64,000 bases of DNA from Methylobacterium terricola (GTDB lineage Bacteria > Pseudomonadota > Alphaproteobacteria > Rhizobiales > Beijerinckiaceae), in the NCBI RefSeq assembly GCF_006151805.1, contig NZ_VDDA01000003.1:124001-188000 (forward strand). The letters are read 5' to 3'. Of the stretch, positions 33,096 through 41,293 are shown piece after piece. Under the pieces are notes generated by a model. It saw only the letters and a list, made by a program, of their open reading frames with translations. It had not been told where the DNA came from and made no database searches. The stretch's first letter is position 1. Each line of letters begins with the position of its first letter. The translations under genes were made by a program, and so were the position numbers.

Positions 33096-36000
33096 ATGAA
33101 CCGCCTGATCGACTTCGCCCTGCGCCAACGGGTGCTGGTGCTGCTGCTGTTCCTGGCGATGCTCGGGATCGGCTATGCCAGCTTCCAGCAGCTCAACATC
33201 GAGGCCTATCCGGATCCGGTGCCGCCGCTCGTCGACGTCATCACCCAGAATCCCGGCCAGTCGGCCGAGGAGATCGAGCGCTACATCACCATCCCGCTCG
33301 AGGTGCAGCTCGCCGGCATCCCCAACGCGACGGTGACGCGGACGATCTCGCTGTTCGGCCTGTCGGACGTGAAGATCCAGTTCACCTACGACTTCACCTA
33401 CCAGGAGGCGCTGCAGCGGGTGCTCAACCGGCTGTCGCAGCTCCAGCCCCTGCCGAACAACGCCCAGCCGCAGATCTCGCCGACGAGCCCGATCGGCGAG
33501 ATCATGCGCTACCAGGTGATGGGCCCGCCGGGCTTCTCCTCGACCGACCTGAAGACCCTGCAGGACTGGGTCTTGCAGCGCCGCTTCAAGGCGATCCCCG
33601 GCGTCGTCGACGTCTCGGCCTTCGGCGGCAGGACCAAGGAGTTCGAGGTCGCGGTCGACCTGCACAAGCTCCAGGCGCAGGGCCTGACCCTGGTCCAGCT
33701 CGTCTCTGCGCTGAACAATTCCAGCACCAACGTGGGCGGCCAGACGCTGAACGTCGGCGAGCAATCGGCGGTGGTGCGCGGCGTCGGCCTGATCCGCGAC
33801 ATGGACGACATCCGCAACACCATGATCAGCCAGATCAACGGCGTGCCGGTGCTGGTGCGTGACGTGGCGGAGGTCCAGGTCAGCAACGCGCCGCGCCTCG
33901 GCATCGTCGGCCACGAGAACAACGGCGACATCGTCGAGGGCATCGTGCTGCTGAGCCGCGGCGGCAAGAGCCTGCCGACCATCCAGCGGGTCGAGGCCGA
34001 GATCGAGAAGATCAACGGCTCGGGCATCCTGCCGCCGGGCGTGAAGGTGGTGCCGCTCTACGACCGCAGCGCGCTGATCCACACCACGACCCACACGGTG
34101 ATGCACAACCTCGTCTTCGGCGTGGTGCTGGTGTTCCTGGTGCAGTGGCTGTTCCTCGGCAGCCTCAAGAGCGCGATCATCGTCGCCGCCACGATCCCGT
34201 TCGCGCTGGGTTTCGCCATCGCCATCATGGTGGCGCGGGGCGAATCGGCCAACCTCCTGTCGCTGGGCGCGATCGATTTCGGCCTCATCGTCGACGCGAC
34301 GGTGATCATGGTCGAGAACATCTTCCGCCACCTCGCCGAGCACAAGGGGCCGGCGAAAGCCGGCAGCGGGCTCAAGATCGGGCTGATCGCCTCGGCCGCC
34401 CGCGAGGTGAACCGCGCGATCTTCTTCTCGGCCTCGATCATCATCGTCGGCTTCCTGCCGCTCTTCACCCTGACCGGCGTCGAGGGCCACATCTTCGGGC
34501 CGATGGCGAAGACCTACGCCTACGCGCTGGTCGGTGGCCTCATCGCCACCTACACGGTGTCGCCGGCGCTCTCGGCGCTGATCCTGCCGAACCACGTCGA
34601 GGAGCGCGACACCATCGTGGTGAAGGTGCTGCGCGCCCTGTTCCGGCCGCTCCAGGGCTTCACCCTGAACAACCGGATCCTGACGATCCTGGTGACGGTG
34701 GCGATGCTCGGCTGCACGGGCCTCGCGATGCGCACGCTCGGCCTCGAATTCCTGCCGACGCTGGAGGAGGGCAACCTCTACATCCGCGGCACGATGCCGG
34801 CCTCGATCTCGCTGGAGGCGGGCAACCCCTACGTCGAGCGGATGCGCAAGCTGATCGGCTCCTACCCGGAGGTGACCACGGTCGTCTCGCACCAGGGCCG
34901 GCCCGACGACGGCACCGACGCCACCGGGTTCTTCAACGTCGAGATCTTCGCGCCGCTGAAGCCCGCCGACCAGTGGCGGCCGGGCGTCACCAAGGAGACG
35001 CTGATCGAGGAGATCTCGGGCCGCCTGCGCGAGGAATTGCCCGGCATCGAATTCAACTTCTCGCAATATATCCAGGACAACGTCCAGGAGGCAGCCTCGG
35101 GGGTGAAGGGCGAGAACTCGGTCAAGGTCTACGGCACCGACCTCGAGCAGATCACCCGCACCGCCAACGAGGTGAAGGCGGCGCTCGCCACCGTGCCGGG
35201 GGTGACCGACCTCGCGGTGTTCACCTCGCTCGGCCAGCCGACGGTGCGCATCGACATCGACCGGGCCCGGGCCGCCCGCTACGGCCTGGCGCCCGGCGAC
35301 ATCGCCACCACGATCTCGGCGGCGATCGGCGGCCAGACCGCCGGCGACCTCTACGAATACGGCAGCGACCGCCACTTCCCGATGCGGGTGCGGCTGGCGC
35401 CGGACTACCGCCGCTCGCTCGAGACCATCCGCAACATCACGGTCGGCGTGACGCCGGCGAGCGGCGGCGTGATCCAGGTGCCGCTCTCGGAGATCGCCCA
35501 GGTCCAGCTCGTCTCCGGCGCGGCCTTCATCTACCGCGAGAACCAGGAGCGCTACATCCCGGTCAAGTTCAGCGTGCGCGGGCGCGACCTCGGCGGCGCG
35601 GTGATCGAGGCGCAGCGGCGCGTCGCCGAGCAGGTCGAGCTGCCGGCCGGCTACCACCTCGAATGGGTCGGCGAGTTCAGCAACCTGCAGGGCGCCATCG
35701 CCCGGCTGAAGCTGGTGGTGCCGCTGACGATCGGGCTGATCGCGCTGCTGCTCTACGTCAACTTCGCCTCGCTCACCGACACCCTGCTCACCTTGAGCGT
35801 GATCCCGATGGCGCTGATCGGCGGCATCTTCGCCCTTGTCTTCACCGGCACGCCGTTCTCGGTCTCGGCGGCGATCGGCTTCATCGCGCTGTTCGGCATC
35901 TCGACCATGGAGGGCGTGATCCTGCTCTCCTACTGCAACCAGCTGATGGACGAGGGCTGGGCGCGGGCGGAGGCGATCCACCAGGCCGCCGACGTGCGGA

Positions 36001-36233
36001 TGCGCCCGGTGATGATGACCTGCGTGGCGGCCTGCGTCGGCCTTTTACCCGCCGCGATCTCGACCGGCATCGGCTCGCAGGTGCAGAAGCCCCTGGCGCT
36101 GGTGGTGGTGGGCGGCATCCTGCTCGCGCCGATCCTGATCCTGGTGGTGCTGCCGGTGCTGATCGCGGCGTTCTCGCGCCACCGTCCGCGCGTGCCTGTG
36201 GCCGCCGCGCGACAGCCGGAGCCGGCGGAATGA
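33096..36233 (+). CDS. RND efflux pump, heavy-metal (CzcA/CusA) family
   Basis: A 1045-residue inner-membrane transporter with 12 predicted helices and two large periplasmic loops. The family signature in TM4, LLSLGAIDFGLIVDATVIMVENIFRHL, carries D394 and D400, the proton-relay acids of the HME-RND group. GVKVVPLYDRSALI and the C-terminal GFIALFGISTMEGVILLSY are also typical. It exports a cation or small molecule from the periplasm using proton flow. The methionine pairs of CusA were not identified by eye, so the substrate (Zn/Co/Ni, Cu, or other) is open. Its stop overlaps the next start (ATGA). Confidence 0.92.
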   Translation: MNRLIDFALRQRVLVLLLFLAMLGIGYASFQQLNIEAYPDPVPPLVDVITQNPGQSAEEIERYITIPLEVQLAGIPNATVTRTISLFGLSDVKIQFTYDFTYQEALQRVLNRLSQLQPLPNNAQPQISPTSPIGEIMRYQVMGPPGFSSTDLKTLQDWVLQRRFKAIPGVVDVSAFGGRTKEFEVAVDLHKLQAQGLTLVQLVSALNNSSTNVGGQTLNVGEQSAVVRGVGLIRDMDDIRNTMISQINGVPVLVRDVAEVQVSNAPRLGIVGHENNGDIVEGIVLLSRGGKSLPTIQRVEAEIEKINGSGILPPGVKVVPLYDRSALIHTTTHTVMHNLVFGVVLVFLVQWLFLGSLKSAIIVAATIPFALGFAIAIMVARGESANLLSLGAIDFGLIVDATVIMVENIFRHLAEHKGPAKAGSGLKIGLIASAAREVNRAIFFSASIIIVGFLPLFTLTGVEGHIFGPMAKTYAYALVGGLIATYTVSPALSALILPNHVEERDTIVVKVLRALFRPLQGFTLNNRILTILVTVAMLGCTGLAMRTLGLEFLPTLEEGNLYIRGTMPASISLEAGNPYVERMRKLIGSYPEVTTVVSHQGRPDDGTDATGFFNVEIFAPLKPADQWRPGVTKETLIEEISGRLREELPGIEFNFSQYIQDNVQEAASGVKGENSVKVYGTDLEQITRTANEVKAALATVPGVTDLAVFTSLGQPTVRIDIDRARAARYGLAPGDIATTISAAIGGQTAGDLYEYGSDRHFPMRVRLAPDYRRSLETIRNITVGVTPASGGVIQVPLSEIAQVQLVSGAAFIYRENQERYIPVKFSVRGRDLGGAVIEAQRRVAEQVELPAGYHLEWVGEFSNLQGAIARLKLVVPLTIGLIALLLYVNFASLTDTLLTLSVIPMALIGGIFALVFTGTPFSVSAAIGFIALFGISTMEGVILLSYCNQLMDEGWARAEAIHQAADVRMRPVMMTCVAACVGLLPAAISTGIGSQVQKPLALVVVGGILLAPILILVVLPVLIAAFSRHRPRVPVAAARQPEPAE

Positions 36234-37963
36234 GCGAGATGCAGGTCGGATTCGCCGTGCCCTCCCCCGACGTGAAGCTGCCCCTGTCCATGCGCGCCCG
36301 CCTGCGCCTCCCGACCGCCATCCTGGTGCCGCCGCGCATCGCCGTGCCGCCTTCCGGCCAGGCGCCGGAGGACGGGCACGCGGGTGACGCGGCATCGGGC
36401 CAGGGTGATCGGGGTCAGGACGCGCGGGACCGTGCCGCGCCGCGCCCCTCCGCCCGCACCGCCGCCCGCATCCTGGCGGCGGCGCTCGCCGCCGGCTCGG
36501 CCTCGGCCTGCATGGTCGGGCCCGACTTCCAGGGCGCGACGCCGCCGCCGGTCGCCGCCTACACCCGCGAGGGCCTGCGCAACCCGGCCCTGACCGAGCA
36601 GGACCGGAAGAACGGCGGCATCGGCCAGACCTTCGCGCAGGGGCGCGACGTGCCGGGCGAGTGGTGGACGCTGTTCCGCTCCCGCGCCCTCGACAGCCTG
36701 GTGGCGGAGGCGCTCGCCCGCAACCCGACCCTCGACGCCGCCCAGGCCACCTTGCGCGCCGCGCGGGCGACGACCGAGGCGCAGCGCGGCGCCCTGTTCC
36801 CGCAGGTCGCCTTCGGGGCGCAATCCTCCTACAACAAGGCGCCGGGCGGCGACCTGCAATCGCCCCTCAACGACAATTCGCTGCTCTACAGCCTCGTCAC
36901 CCCGCAGGTGACGGTGAGCTTCGTGCCGGACGTGTTCGGCGGCACCCGCCGGGCGCTGGAATCGCAGGCGGCGCAGGCGGAAGGCCAGCTCTGGCAGCTC
37001 GAGGCGGCGTATCTGACGCTGACCACGAACGTCGTCGCGGCCGCGATCCAGGAGGCGTCGCTGCGTGCCCAGATCGCCGCGACCGAGAAGGTGATCCAGG
37101 CCCAGACCGAACTCCTCAACCTGATCACCAAGCAGTCGAATGCCGGCCAGGTCGCCGGCGCCGACGTGGTGCAGCAGACCGCACTGCTTGCCCAGTCGCA
37201 GCAATTGCTGCCGCCGCTGCAGCGGGCGCTGGCGCAGCAGCGCAACCTGCTGACGGCGCTCGCCGGCCGCTTCCCGAGCGAGGAGGTGAGCCAGACCTTC
37301 ACCCTCGCCTCGCTGCACCTGCCCCGCTCGCTGCCGGTGAGCCTGCCCTCGCGGCTGATCGAGCAGCGGCCGGACGTGAAGGCGGCGGAGGCGGCGGTGC
37401 ACGCGGCGAGCGCCCAGGTCGGCGTCGCGATGGCGAACCGCCTGCCGCAATTCACCATCTCGGGCGCGGTCGGCGCCAGCGCGACCAATTTCGCCGCCCT
37501 GCTCAACCCGGCGGCGAGCCTCTGGACCATCGCCGGCGCGGTGGCCCAGCCGCTCTTCGACGGCGGCACGCTGTTCAAGCGCCAGCAGGCGGCGGAGGAG
37601 ACCCTGGTCGCGGCCCAGGCGCAGTACCGCGCCACCGTCATCACCGCCTACCAGAACGTCGCCGATGCGCTCCGCGCCCTCCAGGCCGACGGCCGTGCGG
37701 TGGCCGCCGCCAACGCCGCCGTCTCGGCGAGCCGGCAGAGCGTGGAGCTGGTGCGCAAGCAGTTCGGCCTCGGCGCGGTCAGCAGCGCCTCGCTGCTCAT
37801 CACCCAGTCGGCCTACCTGCAGGCGGTGGTGACCCAGGCGCAGGCCCAGGCCAACCAGTACGCCGACACCGCGGCCCTGTTCCAGGCGCTCGGCGGCGGC
37901 TGGTGGAACCGGCGCGACGTGAAGCCGGCGCGCGACCCGAAGGATCCGGCGCCGTTCCTGTAG
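36230..37963 (+). CDS. Outer membrane efflux lipoprotein (NodT/OprM family)
   Basis: A 577-residue protein whose start codon overlaps the pump's stop codon. About 75 polar, proline-rich residues precede a hydrophobic segment and the lipobox-like SASAC (Cys94), an unusually late signal. The mature part is a TolC/OprM-type channel with two repeats: WWTLFRSRALDSLVAEALARNPTLDAA and RLIEQRPDVKAAEAAVHAASAQVGVAMANRLPQF, with long coiled coils. It completes the tripartite efflux system. The true start might lie later than 36230; no in-frame ATG close to the signal was seen, so this start is kept. Confidence 0.88.
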   Translation: MSEMQVGFAVPSPDVKLPLSMRARLRLPTAILVPPRIAVPPSGQAPEDGHAGDAASGQGDRGQDARDRAAPRPSARTAARILAAALAAGSASACMVGPDFQGATPPPVAAYTREGLRNPALTEQDRKNGGIGQTFAQGRDVPGEWWTLFRSRALDSLVAEALARNPTLDAAQATLRAARATTEAQRGALFPQVAFGAQSSYNKAPGGDLQSPLNDNSLLYSLVTPQVTVSFVPDVFGGTRRALESQAAQAEGQLWQLEAAYLTLTTNVVAAAIQEASLRAQIAATEKVIQAQTELLNLITKQSNAGQVAGADVVQQTALLAQSQQLLPPLQRALAQQRNLLTALAGRFPSEEVSQTFTLASLHLPRSLPVSLPSRLIEQRPDVKAAEAAVHAASAQVGVAMANRLPQFTISGAVGASATNFAALLNPAASLWTIAGAVAQPLFDGGTLFKRQQAAEETLVAAQAQYRATVITAYQNVADALRALQADGRAVAAANAAVSASRQSVELVRKQFGLGAVSSASLLITQSAYLQAVVTQAQAQANQYADTAALFQALGGGWWNRRDVKPARDPKDPAPFL

Positions 37964-38029
37964 GGGACTGCCTCGGTGCCCGCTCGATTCTGGGCCTGGG
38001 CGCGTCTTGGCGTCGGCGCCAGACCACAG

Positions 38030-38170
38030 GCACGATGCGTCGAGCAAGGCCCTCATGCCCTCGCGCCTTGGCATCGACGCGTCGATGCCAAGGCGTCCGG
38101 CGCATCGGCGCCGGCACCCATTCGGGCCTGCCTCGCGCCGTCGCACGGGGCCGTTCGACGGCGCGGCGGG
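38030..38170. repeat. Dispersed palindromic repeat, copy A
   Basis: About 140 bases between two convergent genes that match, in the opposite orientation, the region 52605-52725. The core is a perfect 32-base palindrome at 38064-38095 (arm cgccttggcatcgacg). Its position after both 3' ends suggests a terminator role as well as a mobile repeat origin. Confidence 0.75.
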
Positions 38171-38171
38171 A

Positions 38172-38840
38172 TCAGAGGCCCAGCAGCCCCGGCAGGCCGC
38201 CGATATCCTTGATCTGGTGGGTGGCGTAGCCGCTGCACAACGGCTCGTGGTTGCGGTCGACGTGGACGCGGGCGCCGAAATCCATGTCGGCGGCGGTCAT
38301 CAGGTCGTAGCGGAACGACGAGGAGACGTGCATCACCTCCTCCGCCTTCACCCCGAGCGTGTCGAGCATGACCTCGAAGCCGCGCATGTGCGGCTTGTAG
38401 GCGCCGGTCTCCTCGGCGGTGATGACGGTGTGGAACGGGGCCTTCAGGCTCCGGATGCCGGGCGGGATCAGGTCGATCATCGAGTTGGTGAGCCCGACGA
38501 GGGGGAATTCCTGGGCCACCCGCATCAGCGGCGCGACCACGTCCGGGTGCGGGCCCCAGCTCGGGATCGCGGCGTAGATCGTGTCGGCGTCGCTGTCGCG
38601 GTATTCGATCCCATTGCGCTTGCAGGTGCGGATGAGGGCGTTGGCGACCACGTCCTTGTAGGGCTTGAAGTCGTGCAGCACCTCGTCGAGCCGGTATTGC
38701 GAGAAGTCCCGGACGAAGCGGTCCATCGCCGCGGGGCGGACGCGGTCGGCGTAGAGGGCGCGGGCCGCGGGCGCCATCTCGAAGTAGATGAGCGTGCCGT
38801 AGCAATCGAAGGTGATGAACTTGGGCTTGAAGGCGGCCAT
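38172..38840 (-). CDS. Haloacid dehalogenase type II family hydrolase
   Basis: A 222-residue HAD-superfamily hydrolase. ITFDCYGTLIYFE (residues 9-21) provides the nucleophile Asp12, VGLTNSMIDLI the second motif, and EETGAYKPHMRGFEVML the lysine motif; VMHVSSSFRYDLMTAADMDFGARVHVDR completes the set. This matches L-2-haloacid dehalogenase-like proteins, although most such annotations are untested. It stands alone, convergent with the efflux operon. Confidence 0.85.
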   Translation of the reverse strand: MAAFKPKFITFDCYGTLIYFEMAPAARALYADRVRPAAMDRFVRDFSQYRLDEVLHDFKPYKDVVANALIRTCKRNGIEYRDSDADTIYAAIPSWGPHPDVVAPLMRVAQEFPLVGLTNSMIDLIPPGIRSLKAPFHTVITAEETGAYKPHMRGFEVMLDTLGVKAEEVMHVSSSFRYDLMTAADMDFGARVHVDRNHEPLCSGYATHQIKDIGGLPGLLGL

Positions 38841-39099
38841 CGACGTGTGTCCCGGGATGTGAGGCAGGGCGCTGACGGAGATCGACGATAAGGGCCGGGA
38901 TGACGGAGCACGCGCCTTTGTCGCCCGGCTTCGTGGCACGCCGCTGCCGTCGCGGGTGCGGAACGCAGCAGGTTCTGCCGCCCCGCCAGCGGACCACCCC
39001 ACCCGACCTCGGACCGCCGCCCGCACCCGCCCCATCGCCGGAGAGCCCGAAATGCGGCAGGATCGCCCCGGGAAGAATGCGGGCGGAGGAACGGCAGCC

Positions 39100-41169
39100 A
39101 TGGGAGCGCGCACGACACCGACGGCCCGGTGGCGCCGCGCCGCCCTGGCCCTCGCCACCCTCGCGGCGCCCGCCCTCGCCGCCGCCTGGCTCTGGTCGTC
39201 CCTCCCTCCCCTCGACCTCACCGCCGCCGAATCCCGCTCCACGGTCGTCCTCGACCGGACCGGCACGCTCCTGCGTCCCTTCGCGACGGCCGACGGCCGC
39301 TGGCGGCTGCCGCTCGACCCGGCTTCGGTCGATCCGCGCTTCCTCGCCCTGCTGACCGCCTATGAGGACCGCCGCTTCCGCGCCCATCCGGGCGTCGATC
39401 CGCTGGCGCTCATGCGCGCCGCCGGGCAGTGGCTCGCCGCCGGGCGGATCGTGTCGGGAGCCTCGACCCTGTCGATGCAGGTGGCGCGCCTCGTCGAGCC
39501 GCGGGGCGCGCGCTCGCTCTCGGCCAAGCTGCGCCAGATCGCCCGGGCGGTCGACCTGGAGCGGCGCCTCGGCAAGGACGGGGTGTTGCGGCTCTACCTG
39601 GCGCTGGCGCCCTATGGCGGGCCGGTCGAGGGCCTGAGGGCCGCGAGCCTCGCCTATGTCGGGCACGAGCCGGCCCGGCTCACGCTGGCCGAGGCCGCCC
39701 TGCTGGTGGCGCTCCCCCAGGCGCCGGAGGCGCGGCGGCCCGACCGCTTCCCTGAGGCCGCCCGCCGGGCCCGCGACCGGGTGCTCGACCTCGCGGCCGC
39801 AAGCGGCGTGGTGCCGGCGGCGGAGGCCGAGGCGGCCAAGGCCGAGCCGGTGCCGCATTCCCGAAAAGCCTTCCCGATGCTCGCGGCCCACGCCGCAGAG
39901 GGGGCCGTGGCGCAGGAGCCGGGCCGGGCCGTCCATCGTCTCACCCTCGAGGCCCGCTGGCAGGCGCGGCTCGAACCCCTGGTGGCGGAACGCGCCGCAT
40001 CCGTCGGCCCCGGCCTGTCGGCGGCGCTCCTCGTCATCGACAACGCCACCGGCGAGGTGCGGGCCCAGGTCGGCAGCGCCGGCTACCTCGATTCCACCCG
40101 CTCGGGCGCCATCGACATGACCGGGGCGGTGCGCTCGCCGGGCTCGGCCCTCAAGCCCTTCATCTACGCCATGGCGTTCGAGGCGGGCCTCGCCCATCCC
40201 GAGACCCTGATCGAGGACCGCCCGTCGCGCTTCGGCGCATCCTACGCGCCGGAGAACTTCGACCTCACCTTCCAGGGCACGGTGACCGCGCGGCGTGCGC
40301 TGCAGCTCTCCCTCAACGTGCCGGCGGTGGAGCTGATGGAGGCGGTGGGGCCGGCCCGCTTCATCGCCCGCCTGCGCAGCGCCGGGGCCGGTATCGTCCT
40401 GCCGAAGGAGGCCGCGCCCGGCCTGCCGGTGGCGCTCGGAGGCCTCGGCATCACGCTCGCCGACCTCGCCCGGCTCTATGCGGGCATCGCCCGCGGCGGC
40501 ACCGTGCCGGTGCTGAGGCGCCGCCTCGACGCCCCGGCGGATGCGGCGATCCTGCCGCGCATCGCCGAGCCGGTGGCGGCCTGGTACGTCGCCGACACCT
40601 TGCGGGGGACCCCGCCGCCGGAGAGCGCCCTGCCGAACCGGATCGCCTACAAGACCGGCACCTCCTACGGCTACCGCGACGCCTGGGCGGTGGGCTTCGA
40701 CCGGCGGTACACCGTGGCGGCCTGGCTCGGGCGGCCGGACGGGGCCGGGGTGCCGGGGCTCGTCGGGCGGGTCGCGGCGGCACCGCTGCTGTTCGACGCC
40801 TTCGCGCGGCTCGGCGGGGAGCCCGAGCCGGTGCCGCGCCCCCGCGACGCCCTGGTGGCCACGACCGCCGCCCTCCCCCCTCCCCTGCGCGCCTTGCGCC
40901 GCGAGGCCGGCCCGACCGACCGCCTGCGCATCGCCTACCCGCCGGACGGGGCGCGGATCGATCTTGGCGCACAGGAGGGGGTGCCAGCCGGCCTCGCCCT
41001 CAAGGCGCTCGGCGGGACCCTGCCGCTGACCTGGCTCGTCGGCGGAATACCGGTGGCCGAATCGGACCGGCGCCAGGCCGAGTGGCAGCCCGACGGCGCC
41101 GGCTTCGTGCGCATCTCGGTGCTCGACGCGGGCGGCGCGAGCGACAGCGTGATGGTGCGGATCGAGTAG
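39100..41169 (+). CDS. pbpC: Penicillin-binding protein 1C
   Basis: A 689-residue class A PBP. One N-terminal membrane anchor (about 15-35) is followed by the GT51 transglycosylase domain (LTAYEDRRFRAHPGVDPLAL and ASTLSMQVARL) and the transpeptidase domain with SALK (S349-K352), S-L-N (404-406) and KTGTS (K518). A C-terminal BiPBP domain (about 600-689) is typical of PbpC. The start at 39100 follows ggagga by nine bases; an upstream ATG at 39052 is possible. PbpC is normally paired with an alpha-2-macroglobulin gene, which is absent here. Confidence 0.92.
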   Translation: MGARTTPTARWRRAALALATLAAPALAAAWLWSSLPPLDLTAAESRSTVVLDRTGTLLRPFATADGRWRLPLDPASVDPRFLALLTAYEDRRFRAHPGVDPLALMRAAGQWLAAGRIVSGASTLSMQVARLVEPRGARSLSAKLRQIARAVDLERRLGKDGVLRLYLALAPYGGPVEGLRAASLAYVGHEPARLTLAEAALLVALPQAPEARRPDRFPEAARRARDRVLDLAAASGVVPAAEAEAAKAEPVPHSRKAFPMLAAHAAEGAVAQEPGRAVHRLTLEARWQARLEPLVAERAASVGPGLSAALLVIDNATGEVRAQVGSAGYLDSTRSGAIDMTGAVRSPGSALKPFIYAMAFEAGLAHPETLIEDRPSRFGASYAPENFDLTFQGTVTARRALQLSLNVPAVELMEAVGPARFIARLRSAGAGIVLPKEAAPGLPVALGGLGITLADLARLYAGIARGGTVPVLRRRLDAPADAAILPRIAEPVAAWYVADTLRGTPPPESALPNRIAYKTGTSYGYRDAWAVGFDRRYTVAAWLGRPDGAGVPGLVGRVAAAPLLFDAFARLGGEPEPVPRPRDALVATTAALPPPLRALRREAGPTDRLRIAYPPDGARIDLGAQEGVPAGLALKALGGTLPLTWLVGGIPVAESDRRQAEWQPDGAGFVRISVLDAGGASDSVMVRIE

Positions 41170-41293
41170 GGTCGCACACGTTTTCGCGAGGATGGCGCTG
41201 CGTCAGCGGCGGATCGTTTCGCGCTCGTCCCCGTTCCTCCCCCGTGGAAGCGTGGCGCGATGACGCGCCGGGCATGAGCCGAGTGTGCGTCGC

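Noticed and set aside
33030..35981. A 983-codon open frame antisense to the RND pump gene
   Set aside because: It is a GC-rich shadow frame: the composition is Arg/His/Asp/Gln-rich without any known fold, while the plus-strand pump has full family motifs.
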